This document shows positions 7,903 to 16,639 of a DNA stretch of 64,000 nucleotides, in pieces. The notes below the pieces were generated by a model, which saw only the letters and a program-made list of their open reading frames with translations, did no database searches and was not told the DNA's origin. The position numbers were made by a program, and so were the translations under genes. Position 1 is the first letter of the stretch. Every line of letters begins with the position of its first letter. This DNA is from Streptomyces maremycinicus (GTDB lineage: Bacteria; Actinomycetota; Actinomycetes; Streptomycetales; Streptomycetaceae): NCBI RefSeq assembly GCF_001184025.1, contig NZ_BBYG01000023.1, positions 62,001 through 126,000 on the forward strand, read 5' to 3'.

Positions 7903-10134
7903 TTGCCGGGAAATGCGGGAAACGCAGAGAATCCGGGGAACCCAGGTATTTCGGGGAACACAGGGAATTCGGGGAGTGGCGGTTTTCCCGGGTTGCTGGT
8001 GACGGGGCGCTACCGACTGGTCGAGAGTATCGGCCAGGGGGGAATGGGGCGCGTGTGGCGAGCCACCGACGAGGTGCTCGACCGGCAGGTCGCGGTGAAG
8101 GAGATGCGCATCGACGGCCTCGACGCGGAGGACGCCCGCACCCGCCGCGAACGCACCCTGCGCGAGGCCCGCGCCACCGCCCGCATCGACCATCCCAACG
8201 TGGTGCGCGTCTACGACGTCGTCGACGAGGGCGAACGCCTCTGGATCGTCATGGAGTTGGTGGTGGGCCGCTCCCTCGAACGGATCATGGCCGAGGAAGG
8301 CCGGCTGGGACCTACCGAGACCGCCCGGATCGGCCTGGGCCTGGTCACGGCACTGCGCCAGGTGCACGCGCGGGGGGTGCTGCACCGCGACATCAAACCG
8401 GGCAACGTCCTGGTGGAAGGCATGAGCGGCACGGGAGGCACGGCAGGCACGGGAGGCACGGCAGGCACGGGAAGCGCGGGAAACACGGGAAACGTGGGAA
8501 GAGGGGGGAGTGCGGGGAGCGCGGGCGGCGGGGAGACCGGGGGTGTCCGGCGGATCGTCCTCACCGACTTCGGCATCGCCGCCATCCAGGACACCAAGGC
8601 GCTGACCATGGTCGGCATGCTGGTCGGCTCCCCCGACTACATGGCCCCCGAGCGCATCTCGGGCCGCCCGCAGGGACCGCCCTCCGACGTGTGGTCGCTG
8701 GGCGCGACACTCTGTGCCGCCCTGGCCGGCCATTCGCCCTTCTCCCGGGACACCACCCTGGCGACCCTGCACGCGGTGCTCTACGAGGAGCCCCGACTCC
8801 CCGCCGACGCGGGCCCGTTGCACGACATCCTCGTCGCGCTCCTGGCCAAGGAGCCGACGGCCCGCCCCACCCTCGCCGGTCTGGAATCCGCCCTCGACCG
8901 CATCGCCTTCCCGCCGCCGCCCGGCGACCGGGGGCCGGAACCGAACCCGGACGCGGGGGAGTCGCCGCTACGGGAGTCGCCACAGGGGGAGTCACCACAA
9001 CGGGAGTCGCCGCTCGGGGAGTTGCCGCAGCCGGAGTCGCCACAAGGGGAGTCGCCGCTCGGGGAGTTGCCGCAGCCGGAGTCGCCGCTGCGGGAGTCGC
9101 CGACCCGCACACTCCTGAACGCCGCCAGGAAGCCCGTCCCGCCGGTCCAGCCCGACTCGCCCGACGCACCGGAGGGGACCGGTACCGGCCTCGACGCCTC
9201 CGCCGATGCCGGCACCGGCGCCGCCGGCGGAGCGTCTTCGGAGCTGCGTTCGGAGTCGGGCACGGAACCCCCGTCCCCCGGCCCGCCGGCAACCTCACCT
9301 CCACGTTCCGGCATCTCGCTCGCCCGTTCCCGCGCGGTGACGGAACGCACCCCCGCCCCGCCGCACCCGTCCCCGCAGCCTGACCCGCACTCATCGCCGA
9401 CCCGACGAGCGGGCCTGCTCCCCGATGGTGAGCGGACCGGTCCCGGGAGGGGGCGGTGGAGTCGCCGTACCGGTGCGGTCGCCGCCGTCGGTGCGGCCGT
9501 CGTGGCAGCGGTCCTCGCGATCGTCCTGGCCTGGGCCCCCGGCTCGCACGACGGCGACAAGCAGGCGAGCGGCTCCTCGCCCGAGCCGTCCCCGGTCGCC
9601 GGTTCGAGTGCAGACGCCGCAACCGGCGCAGCCACCGGCTCCGGAGACTCCGGTACCGGTCCGAGTCCCTCGCCGTCGTCCACCGTGGAGGGGACGTTCA
9701 GGCCGCAGAGCCTGCCGCCCGGCACGCACCAGGAGGCCGGAGGCTTCGCGTGGGCGACGCCCGAGGGCTGGCGACGCGATGTGAAGACGGGCGCGGAGGT
9801 GCACTACACGTCACCCGACGGCAGCCAGGAACTGGTCGCCAAGTCCTCCCTGGCCCGGGGCGACCTGATGGACACCTGGCGGACCTCGGAACGCAACGCC
9901 CACCAGGGCCGGGACTACAGCAAGATCCGCCTGGAGGAGACGACGTTCCGGGGCCGGCCGGCGGTCGTCTGGGAGTACACGTTCACTCTCCAGGGCACCG
10001 CCTGGCACGCCCGCCTCCTGGGCTTCAACGAGAGCGGGAAGTCGTACCAGATCAACACCTGGTACCGGCCCGCGGCCGAGACGGCGGCCCTGAAGACGTA
10101 CGAGAAGGTCAAGGACAGCTTCACCGTGATGTGA
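7903..10134 (+). CDS. Transmembrane Ser/Thr protein kinase with low-complexity insertions
   Basis: 743 residues from a TTG start. The Hanks-type kinase domain (about 35-310) has the Gly loop GQGGMG, Lys66 in VAVKEM, HRDIKPGN at 161-168, DFG at 222-224 and APE. A Gly/Thr/Ala/Ser-rich stretch of about 40 residues (173-213) is inserted between the catalytic loop and DFG, an unusual place. A Ser-Pro-rich region of ESPxG/R repeats (about 350-400) precedes a transmembrane helix (about 524-545). The extracellular C-terminal domain is beta-rich with no PASTA repeats. The first 30 residues are Gly/Asn repeats; a TTG at 7993 or GTG at 7999 could be the real start. No paired phosphatase is adjacent, though a PP2C lies 5 kb downstream. 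Confidence 0.88.
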   Translation: MPGNAGNAENPGNPGISGNTGNSGSGGFPGLLVTGRYRLVESIGQGGMGRVWRATDEVLDRQVAVKEMRIDGLDAEDARTRRERTLREARATARIDHPNVVRVYDVVDEGERLWIVMELVVGRSLERIMAEEGRLGPTETARIGLGLVTALRQVHARGVLHRDIKPGNVLVEGMSGTGGTAGTGGTAGTGSAGNTGNVGRGGSAGSAGGGETGGVRRIVLTDFGIAAIQDTKALTMVGMLVGSPDYMAPERISGRPQGPPSDVWSLGATLCAALAGHSPFSRDTTLATLHAVLYEEPRLPADAGPLHDILVALLAKEPTARPTLAGLESALDRIAFPPPPGDRGPEPNPDAGESPLRESPQGESPQRESPLGELPQPESPQGESPLGELPQPESPLRESPTRTLLNAARKPVPPVQPDSPDAPEGTGTGLDASADAGTGAAGGASSELRSESGTEPPSPGPPATSPPRSGISLARSRAVTERTPAPPHPSPQPDPHSSPTRRAGLLPDGERTGPGRGRWSRRTGAVAAVGAAVVAAVLAIVLAWAPGSHDGDKQASGSSPEPSPVAGSSADAATGAATGSGDSGTGPSPSPSSTVEGTFRPQSLPPGTHQEAGGFAWATPEGWRRDVKTGAEVHYTSPDGSQELVAKSSLARGDLMDTWRTSERNAHQGRDYSKIRLEETTFRGRPAVVWEYTFTLQGTAWHARLLGFNESGKSYQINTWYRPAAETAALKTYEKVKDSFTVM

Positions 10135-10135
10135 C

Positions 10136-10165
10136 GAGAGGGGCCCGCCGCGGCGGACCCCTCTC
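10136..10165. terminator. Terminator between the kinase and permease genes
   Basis: GAGAGGGG...CCCCTCTC inverted repeat at 10136-10165 with one mismatch and a compact GCCGCGGC centre. It lies directly after the kinase stop, between convergent genes. Confidence 0.8.
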
Positions 10166-10203
10166 ATCGGCTCTCGTCGGCCCTCATCGGCCGTCGAGCG
10201 GAG

Positions 10204-11775
10204 CTACTCGACCTCGCGCCCGGCAGGCGCGGTGCCGGTGCCTGTGCCGAGGCCGGTGACGGTGTCGGTGGGAGCGGTGGCGGCAGTGCCGGGGGGAGCG
10301 GCGGCGGTCGCGACCTTGGCCCTGGAGGCCTTGACCCGGCCCTCCTTGACGAAGGCGACGGCGACCACGAGAGCGGCGACGAGCAGCGACAGCAGTACGG
10401 TCGTCCGCCCGCTGCTCTCCCCTTCGGTGTCGGTGAGCATGTACCCGAGCACGAAGACGATCAGCGCGGCCGTCGCCCAGGTGAGATACGGGTACAGCCA
10501 CATCTTCACGACGAGCTTCTCCGGCGCCTCGGCCTGGATGATCTTCCGCATCCGCAGCTGGGAGAAGCAGATCACCAGCCAGACGAACAGGGCCACGGCG
10601 CCGCTGGAGTTCACGAGGAACAGGAAGACGGAGTCCGGGAACTTGTAGTTGAAGAAGACGGCGACGAACCCGAACAGCACCGAGGCCACGATCGCCGCGA
10701 GAGGCACACCACGACTCGTCGTCCGGGCGAACATCTTCGGCGCGTCACCGCGCTCACCGAGCGAGAAGGCCATGCGGGAGGCCGTGTAGAGCCCGGAGTT
10801 GAGACAGGACAGCACCGAGGTCAGCACGATGAAGTTCATGATCTGACCGGCGTGCGCGATCCCGAGGGAGTCGAGGGCGGCCACGTAGGAGCCCTGCTCC
10901 TTGATGGAGGCGTCGTCCCAGGGCAGCAGCGTCACGACGACGAAGATCGAACCGAGGTAGAAGACGCCGATACGCCAGATGATGCTGTTCGTGGACTTCG
11001 TCACGGCGCGCTGCGGGTTCTCGGACTCGCCGGCCGCGAGGGTCGCGATCTCGCTGCCCATGAAGGAGAAGACGACGAGCAGCACACCGGTGAGGATGGC
11101 GCCCGGTCCGTTGGGCAGGAAGCCGCCGTGGCCGGTGAGGTTGCCGAGGCCCGCCTTGTCGCTGTCGGAACCGGGCAGCACGCCGAAGACGGCGAGCCCG
11201 CCGATGACGATGAAGGCGCCGATCGCGACGACCTTGATCCCGGCGAACCAGAACTCGAACTCACCGTAGGACCCGACGGAGACGAGGTTGGTGGCGGTCA
11301 GCACCACCATCACGATGAGCGCCCACCCCCACTGCGGTACGCCGGGCATCCAGCCTTCGAGGATCTTGGCCCCGGCGGTGGCCTCCACCGCGAGCACGAC
11401 GACCCAGAAGAACCAGTACAGCCAGCCGATGGAGAACCCGGCCCAGCGGCCGAGCGCCCGGTCGGCGTGCGCGGAGAACGAACCGGAGGTCGGATTGGCC
11501 GCGGACATCTCGCCGAGCATGCGCATCACCAGCACCACGAGCGTGCCGACGAGAGCGTAGGACAGCAGAATGCCCGGCCCGGCGGTGGCGATACCGGAGC
11601 TGGAACCGACGAACAGTCCGGCTCCGATCACTCCGCCGATGGCGATCATCGACAGATGCCGGTTCTTGAGCCCTGCCTGAAGTCCGGATCCCGATCCCGA
11701 TCCGGATCCGCTTCCGGGTTCTCCGGAACCTCCTGGGCCGTGTGCGGCCTCGGTGAGGGTCGGCTGCGAAGTCAT
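10204..11775 (-). CDS. Amino acid permease (APC superfamily, GabP/AroP-like)
   Basis: 523-residue proton-coupled amino-acid importer with about twelve membrane helices. Helix 1 carries the substrate-binding 'IGGVIGAGLFVGSSSGIATAGPG' loop, and 'SFMGSEIATLAAGESENPQRAV' is the typical helix-6 to loop signature. The N-terminal GSGSGSGSG run comes from GGATCC/GGATCG-type repeats in the DNA. The C-terminus is a long Ala/Thr/Gly tail. GABA, aromatic or other amino acids are possible. It faces rpiB across a 214-base intergenic region that contains a GAATCC-N9-GGATTC palindrome, a possible operator. Confidence 0.88.
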   Translation of the reverse strand: MTSQPTLTEAAHGPGGSGEPGSGSGSGSGSGLQAGLKNRHLSMIAIGGVIGAGLFVGSSSGIATAGPGILLSYALVGTLVVLVMRMLGEMSAANPTSGSFSAHADRALGRWAGFSIGWLYWFFWVVVLAVEATAGAKILEGWMPGVPQWGWALIVMVVLTATNLVSVGSYGEFEFWFAGIKVVAIGAFIVIGGLAVFGVLPGSDSDKAGLGNLTGHGGFLPNGPGAILTGVLLVVFSFMGSEIATLAAGESENPQRAVTKSTNSIIWRIGVFYLGSIFVVVTLLPWDDASIKEQGSYVAALDSLGIAHAGQIMNFIVLTSVLSCLNSGLYTASRMAFSLGERGDAPKMFARTTSRGVPLAAIVASVLFGFVAVFFNYKFPDSVFLFLVNSSGAVALFVWLVICFSQLRMRKIIQAEAPEKLVVKMWLYPYLTWATAALIVFVLGYMLTDTEGESSGRTTVLLSLLVAALVVAVAFVKEGRVKASRAKVATAAAPPGTAATAPTDTVTGLGTGTGTAPAGREVE

Positions 11776-11848
11776 GAGGGTGTTTTCCTTTGCGCCGCGT
11801 GAGGGGAATCAAGTGCGTCGTGCGTGGGGGCGTACGAGCCGGTCCAGT

Positions 11849-11869
11849 GAATCCGAGGTGAATGGATTC
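11849..11869. promoter_or_regulatory. Inverted repeat upstream of the permease gene, possible operator
   Basis: GAATCC (11849-11854) and GGATTC (11864-11869) flank a 9-base spacer about 75 bases upstream of the permease start. A half-like GATTCC recurs near 11880. Spacing and symmetry fit a dimeric repressor site; no regulator is identified. Confidence 0.3.
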
Positions 11870-11989
11870 GGGAACCTTTGATTCCGGATCGTTACTTGAG
11901 GTTTTCCTGAGCTTCTATAGGATTGCTCACAGTTTTCAGACCCGGCACCCGGCGCTGCTACCCCGCAACACTCGTGTCACACTCATCCC

Positions 11990-12475
11990 ATGCGCGTGTA
12001 TCTCGGCTCGGACCATGCCGGCTTCGAACTCAAGAACCACCTCGTCGAGTGGCTCAGGGCGGCGGGTCACGACCCGGTCGACTGCGGGCCCCACATCTAC
12101 GACGCCCAGGACGACTACCCGCCCTTCTGCCTCCGCGCCGCGGAGCGGACGGCGGCGGACCCCGAGTCCCTCGGCATCGTGATCGGTGGCTCCGGCAACG
12201 GCGAGCAGATCGCGGCGAACAAGGTCAAGGGCGTCCGTGCCGCGCTGGCCTGGAGCGAGGAGACGGCGGCCCTCGGCCGCCAGCACAACAACGCCAACGT
12301 CGTGGCGGTCGGCTCCCGCATGCACACCCAGGACGAGGCGACGAAGTTCGTCGAGACCTTCCTCGGCACCCCGTTCTCCGAGGACGAGCGCCACATCCGC
12401 CGCATCGACATGCTCTCGTCCTACGAGACCACAGGCGACCTCCCGGCAATCCCGCCCCACCACCCCCAGCAGTAG
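11990..12475 (+). CDS. rpiB: Ribose-5-phosphate isomerase B / RpiB-LacAB family sugar-phosphate isomerase
   Basis: 161-residue cytosolic enzyme interconverting ribose-5-phosphate and ribulose-5-phosphate. The family signature is clear: MRVYLGSDHAGFELK at the N-terminus, 'GIVIGGSGNGEQIAANK' for the catalytic and anion-binding loop, and 'NNANVVAVGSRM'. In this loop SGNG replaces the catalytic Cys of enteric RpiB, as in actinobacterial RpiB, where a Glu acts as base. The ATG follows a weak CACACT hexamer by six bases with no Shine-Dalgarno, suggesting leaderless translation. The Nei/Fpg gene follows after 157 bases. Confidence 0.92.
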   Translation: MRVYLGSDHAGFELKNHLVEWLRAAGHDPVDCGPHIYDAQDDYPPFCLRAAERTAADPESLGIVIGGSGNGEQIAANKVKGVRAALAWSEETAALGRQHNNANVVAVGSRMHTQDEATKFVETFLGTPFSEDERHIRRIDMLSSYETTGDLPAIPPHHPQQ

Positions 12476-12540
12476 CAGCGCGAAGACCCCGGAGCTCGAC
12501 TTCTCGACCCACCGAGTCGGGTGGGTGGTGGGTGGGCGAC

Positions 12541-12561
12541 GGGGTCCGGGGCGGAGCCCCG
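12541..12561. repeat. GGGGTCCGGGGCGGAGCCCC-type hairpin
   Basis: CGGGGC-GGA-GCCCCG forms a compact stem in the rpiB-nei gap, flanked by GGGTGGGTGG runs. Similar GGGGTCCGGGG...CCCCG elements are scattered through Streptomyces intergenic regions, often acting as terminators. Confidence 0.55.
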
Positions 12562-12632
12562 CGCGGGGGCCGTCGACCGACCGGGTCGGGCAGGTGGGTG
12601 GGTGGGAAAAGATCGCTCGCAGGGAGGCACCG

Positions 12633-13439
12633 GTGCCGGAAGGCCACACGATTCACCGACTGGCCCAGGACTACGCCCGTTTCGCCCACCGCCCCCTCCG
12701 GACGACCAGCCCCCAGGGCAAGTTCGCCGACGCCGCCGCCCTCCTCGCCGACATCCCCCTCACCCGCACCGAGGCCCACGGCAAACACCTCTTCCTCGGC
12801 TTCACCGGCGACCGGTGGATCCACATCCACCTGGGCCTCTTCGGCAAGGTCACCTTCGGCCCGGCCCCCGCGCCCCCGCCCACGGACACCGTCCGGCTCC
12901 GCCTCGCCGACCCCACCTCCTACGTGGACCTCCGGGGCCCCACCACCTGCGCCCTGATCACCGGCGACGAGAAGCGGGCGATACACGCGCGCCTCGGCGC
13001 CGACCCCCTCCGCGCCGACGCCGACCCCCGGGCCGCGTACGCCCGCGTCTCCCGCAGCCGTACGACGATCGCCGCCCTCCTCATGGACCAGAAGATCATC
13101 GCCGGCGTCGGCAACGTCTACCGCGCCGAGGTCCTCTTCCGGCACGGCATCGACCCGTACCGCGCGGGCCGGGACATCACCCCCGCCGAGTGGGACGCGA
13201 TCTGGGCCGACCTGGTCGCCCTGATGCGCGAGGGCGTCCGCAACAACCGCATCGACACGGTCCGCCCCCAGCACACCCCGGAGGCGATGGGCCGCCCGCC
13301 CCGCGTCGACGACCACGGCGGCGAGGTGTACGTCTACCGGCGCACCCACCAGCCCTGCCACCTCTGCGGCGACGCCGTCCGTACCGCCGACCTCGCCGCC
13401 CGCAACCTCTTCTGGTGCCCCACCTGCCAGAAGAACTGA
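12633..13439 (+). CDS. Fpg/Nei-family DNA glycosylase (endonuclease VIII-like)
   Basis: 268-residue base-excision repair enzyme with AP lyase activity. After removal of Met the N-terminus is P-E-G-H, with catalytic Pro2 and Glu3. The middle has the helix-two-turn-helix 'LLMDQKIIAGVGNVYRAEVLF' with the conserved Gly-Asn. The C-terminus is a C4 zinc finger, CxxC...CxxC ('CHLCG'...'CPTC'). The GTG at 12633 has AGGGAGG five bases upstream and sets Pro at position 2; the longer open frame from 12186 overlaps rpiB and is rejected. EGHTIHRLA places it with actinobacterial Nei/Nei2 enzymes that remove oxidised pyrimidines rather than with MutM. Confidence 0.93.
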   Translation: MPEGHTIHRLAQDYARFAHRPLRTTSPQGKFADAAALLADIPLTRTEAHGKHLFLGFTGDRWIHIHLGLFGKVTFGPAPAPPPTDTVRLRLADPTSYVDLRGPTTCALITGDEKRAIHARLGADPLRADADPRAAYARVSRSRTTIAALLMDQKIIAGVGNVYRAEVLFRHGIDPYRAGRDITPAEWDAIWADLVALMREGVRNNRIDTVRPQHTPEAMGRPPRVDDHGGEVYVYRRTHQPCHLCGDAVRTADLAARNLFWCPTCQKN

Positions 13440-13453
13440 CGGCGCGGATCCCG

Positions 13454-14698
13454 TCAGAACCCGTGCGGCAACCAGGGGGCGGTGGCAGCCCCGAACCCCA
13501 CGGCGGCCTCCGCCAGCGCGCCCTGCCGCAGCTCCCGCACCCGCCCGGCCCCCGCCAGCGAGGCCAGGCTCACACCCCCGAGATACGCCGCTCCCAACTC
13601 CCGTACGGTCAAAGCGAGATCGGCCGTGTCCGAGGTGCGCCCGCACACCGCGCCCTTGGCGTCCCCCGACAGCCGCCAACGCCCTGAGTTCCAGGGGCAG
13701 AAGGCGTCCTCGACCTCCAACACCACGTCCACCGGCGTCTGGTAGGTCCGCGCCTCGAGCGCCGCACCCACGTCCACCGGCCGCACGTACAACGAGTCCC
13801 GCACCCGCAGCTCGCACCGCCGGACGTCGGAGACGAGATGCCGCCACGCCTCGTCCATCGGCCGCCCCCGGACCTTCAGCGAGGTCGTGAGGTCGATCCC
13901 GAACAGGAACCGCCACAGTGCCGCCTCCGACACCGGATCGACCCCCGCCAGATCCTGGAGCTGCACCTGCCCGTTGTGCCCGCTGTCCCGCCACTCGGGC
14001 CGCACCCGGAAGCGGACGTACCCGGTGACCTCACCGTCCCGTTCGGCGAGCACGCACTGGAGCGGCGACGCCCCGCCCCGCTCGCTCGCCGGATCGAGCA
14101 GCCCCAGCCGCTCCCAGCCGGGCCGCCGCGCGAGCATCCCGGCCCGGGCGGGCACGGTCCGCGCGTACACCGCCTCGCACACCTCGAGCTCCGCGCCGGG
14201 GTCGGCGTACCGCAGCCGCACCTCGTCCGTACCGGCCGGGACGGACAGCCGTACCCGAGTGGTGTCGATCTCCGCGTGCAGCCCGAAGGTCGCGGCGGCG
14301 TATCCGAACCGTCCGTAGATGTCCGGTTCCGAGGCGGTGAGGATCGCGAGCGGCTCACCCCACGCCCGCACATCGTCCAGCTGCCGTCGCATCATCGACG
14401 TCAGCACCCCGCGCCGCCGGTGGGTCGCGCTCACGCCGACCATCGTCACGCCCGCCGCCGGCACCGAGGCCCCGCCCGGCACCGTCAGCCGGAAGTCGTA
14501 CGCCCCCGCCGTGGCCACGCACTGCTCGCCGTCCCACACGCCCAGGGAGCGCTCGTACGAGGTGAGCGCCCTGAACAGCTCCCGTTCCTCCGTGGATTCC
14601 CCGACCCCGCCGAAGGCGCGGAGCAGGGTGTCGTACCACTCGTCCCATTCGTCCCGGCGCAGCACTCGTGGTTCCCGCGACTCCCGCATTTCCCGCAC
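13454..14698 (-). CDS. Eis-like GNAT N-acetyltransferase
   Basis: About 414 residues with the three-part Eis architecture. An N-terminal GNAT domain carries the acetyl-CoA loop 'VGVSATHRRRGVLTSMMRRQ', a second GNAT-like domain follows ('YVRFRVRPEW'), and a C-terminal SCP2-like domain ends in Phe, whose carboxylate is catalytic in mycobacterial Eis. Family members acetylate amines on aminoglycosides or lysines. The first eleven residues (MREMRESREPR) are encoded by a GGGAA-repeat tract, so the true start may be nearer 'LRRDEWDEWY'. It converges on nei with only 14 bases between stops. Confidence 0.88.
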   Translation of the reverse strand: MREMRESREPRVLRRDEWDEWYDTLLRAFGGVGESTEERELFRALTSYERSLGVWDGEQCVATAGAYDFRLTVPGGASVPAAGVTMVGVSATHRRRGVLTSMMRRQLDDVRAWGEPLAILTASEPDIYGRFGYAAATFGLHAEIDTTRVRLSVPAGTDEVRLRYADPGAELEVCEAVYARTVPARAGMLARRPGWERLGLLDPASERGGASPLQCVLAERDGEVTGYVRFRVRPEWRDSGHNGQVQLQDLAGVDPVSEAALWRFLFGIDLTTSLKVRGRPMDEAWRHLVSDVRRCELRVRDSLYVRPVDVGAALEARTYQTPVDVVLEVEDAFCPWNSGRWRLSGDAKGAVCGRTSDTADLALTVRELGAAYLGGVSLASLAGAGRVRELRQGALAEAAVGFGAATAPWLPHGF

Positions 14699-14923
14699 CT
14701 TCCGCTGTTCCCGAAGCCCGGCCGCGGAAGAGGTCGCACGGCCGTCGCCTCACGGGGCATGCACTCATGCCTAGCAGTCCAATGCGGGACGAGCCAGCCA
14801 ATTTCTCCCTCCTCGGGGCGCGAGCGCTTTCCGTGAAGTTCACTGTGAAGTTGAGCCTCGGAGGGGGGACAAGTGGGACCTCCCGTGCCAAGCGGCGGGT
14901 TCGATGGATAGGGTCCCGAACTA
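14699..14923. other. Divergent promoter region between the Eis-like and PP2C genes
   Basis: 225 bases without a gene. The left part continues the TTCCCG repeats. On the plus strand TAGGGT (14909-14914) lies nine bases before the phosphatase ATG, so its transcript has almost no leader. Nothing else was recognised. Confidence 0.4.
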
Positions 14924-16108
14924 ATGGCAGTAGGACGACAGCGGCGCGCGGAAGCCGAGACGTTGACGGCCCGGTTGAAGCACTTGTGGCACCGGGTCCG
15001 CACCGGCGTGCGCAGAAGCGCCGTGGACTACTTCCGCGGTGACGGTTCGGACTGGATCGCGCTGGCCTTCCTGCTGCTCACCGTCCCGCTGATCGCCGCC
15101 ACCACCCTCGCCGACTCGGTGTGGTGCTCACCGGCCGCCCTGGTGCTGCCGATCGTCGCCGGCGGACTGCTGCTGCGCCCGTCGAGCCTGCTCGGCCTGT
15201 ACGCGGCGGCGGCCACCGCGCTCATCGTGGAGTCGGTGCAACTGGGCCCGTACACCGAGGGTCCGTCCCGGGTGACCCCGGGCGTGGTGCTGGTCGTCGC
15301 AGCATGCGGTTTCTTCGGACTGCTCATCGCCCAGTTCCGCAGCCGCGTCGGCGTGCCCTGGCGGCGCGGCGGCACCATGCTCTTCGACCTGCGCGAACGC
15401 ATCCGGGTGCAGAGCAAGCTGCCGAGCCTGCCGCACGGCTGGCACCGCGAGATGGCGCTGCGCCCCGCGGGGGGCCAGTCGTTCTCCGGTGACTTCGTCG
15501 TCGCGGCCCGGACGAACGGCGGCCGCACCATGGAGGTCGTCCTCACCGACGTCTCCGGCAAGGGCATGGACGCCGGTTCCCGGGCCCTGCTGCTGTCGGG
15601 CGCCTTCGGCGGCCTGCTCGGCTCGCTGCCGCCGCACGCCTTCCTCCCGGCCGCCAACGGCTACCTGCTCCGGCAGGACTGGGACGAGGGTTTCGCGACC
15701 TCCATCCACCTGGTCCTCGACCTCGACTCCGGCGACTACGAGCTCTACTCCGCCGGCCACCCGCCGGGCCTCCAGCTCAGCGCGGGCAGCGGCCGCTGGG
15801 AGGAGAAGGCCGCCGAGGGTCCCCTGCTCGGGGTGTACGACGGCGCCCAGTTCGACCCCGTGAAGGGCTCGCTGCGCCCCGGTGACGTGCTGATGCTCTT
15901 CACGGACGGCCTGGTGGAGACCTCCGACCGGGACATCGTAGAGGGCATCGACCGCCTCACCGGCGAGGCCGACCGGTATGTGGCGGGCGGCTTCCAGGGC
16001 GCCGCCTGGCATCTGATCGAGGCGGTGGCGAAGGACGTCAACGACGACCGGGCCCTGCTGCTGGTCTGCCGCGAGGGCCCGACGTCCCAGTCGGCCCCCC
16101 TGTCCTGA
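14924..16108 (+). CDS. Membrane-anchored PP2C/SpoIIE-type serine phosphatase
   Basis: 394 residues. Three or more hydrophobic helices (about 45-150) are followed by a cytoplasmic SpoIIE/RsbU-type PP2C domain (about 170-390). Metal-binding motifs are 'GQSFSGDFVV', 'VLTDVSGKGMDAG', 'YSAGHPPG' and 'LMLFTDGLVET', with a terminal 'NDDRALLLV'. Such enzymes dephosphorylate anti-sigma-factor antagonists in Streptomyces regulatory cascades; no sensor domain other than the membrane part is visible. There is no Shine-Dalgarno at the ATG and a TAGGGT hexamer ends nine bases upstream, so the mRNA is likely leaderless or nearly so. Partner proteins are not encoded here. Confidence 0.9.
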   Translation: MAVGRQRRAEAETLTARLKHLWHRVRTGVRRSAVDYFRGDGSDWIALAFLLLTVPLIAATTLADSVWCSPAALVLPIVAGGLLLRPSSLLGLYAAAATALIVESVQLGPYTEGPSRVTPGVVLVVAACGFFGLLIAQFRSRVGVPWRRGGTMLFDLRERIRVQSKLPSLPHGWHREMALRPAGGQSFSGDFVVAARTNGGRTMEVVLTDVSGKGMDAGSRALLLSGAFGGLLGSLPPHAFLPAANGYLLRQDWDEGFATSIHLVLDLDSGDYELYSAGHPPGLQLSAGSGRWEEKAAEGPLLGVYDGAQFDPVKGSLRPGDVLMLFTDGLVETSDRDIVEGIDRLTGEADRYVAGGFQGAAWHLIEAVAKDVNDDRALLLVCREGPTSQSAPLS

Positions 16109-16174
16109 CCACCCCTGATCGCCCCCGATCACCTCTGTCCGGCTTTCCGACCCTCTTGAGGGGGACCGCCCGCC

Positions 16175-16639
16175 ATGCTCACCCTGTCCGAGGTCGAGAG
16201 CCTCGCCCGCGCCGCCCACCAGGGACAGACCGACAAGGCGGGCCGCCCCTACGCCGAACACCTCCGGGCGGTCGCCGAGGGCGTGCGGGCGCGGGGCGGC
16301 GACGCCGATCAGATCGCGGCGGCCTGGCTGCACGACGCCGTCGAGGACGACGCCCTGTCCGAGACCTGGCTGCGCGAGGCGGCGCTGAGCGACCGTACGA
16401 AGGCGGTCGTCCTGGCGGTCACCAAACGGGCGGGGGAGACGCCGGAGGCGTACGCGGAGCGCATCCTGGCCACACCGGGCGCGTTGCTGGTGAAGGAGGC
16501 GGACCTGGCGCACAACGCCGACGCGGCACGGCTCGCCGTCCTGGACGCGGTCACCCGGGCGCGACTGACCGAGAAGTACGCGCGGATGCGCGCCCTTCTC
16601 GGCCTCACCGCCCGCCCGGAGAACGGCGAGAGCGTCTAG
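16175..16639 (+). CDS. HD-domain hydrolase (MESH1/SpoT-hydrolase-like)
   Basis: 154-residue single-domain protein. Motifs H...HD...D are seen as 'GRPYAEHLRAVAE', 'AAWLHDAVEDD' and 'VKEADLAHNAD', matching the small (p)ppGpp-hydrolase-like HD family that lacks a synthetase half. The start ATG has GAGGGGG upstream. The stop codon overlaps that of the convergent acyltransferase gene (shared CTAG). Hydrolysis of ppGpp or of another nucleotide is inferred from the family; no experimental function is implied. Confidence 0.82.
   Translation: MLTLSEVESLARAAHQGQTDKAGRPYAEHLRAVAEGVRARGGDADQIAAAWLHDAVEDDALSETWLREAALSDRTKAVVLAVTKRAGETPEAYAERILATPGALLVKEADLAHNADAARLAVLDAVTRARLTEKYARMRALLGLTARPENGESV

Noticed and set aside
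12186..12632. Longer N-terminus for the Nei/Fpg glycosylase
   Set aside because: It would overlap rpiB and remove Pro from position 2, which the enzyme needs for catalysis.
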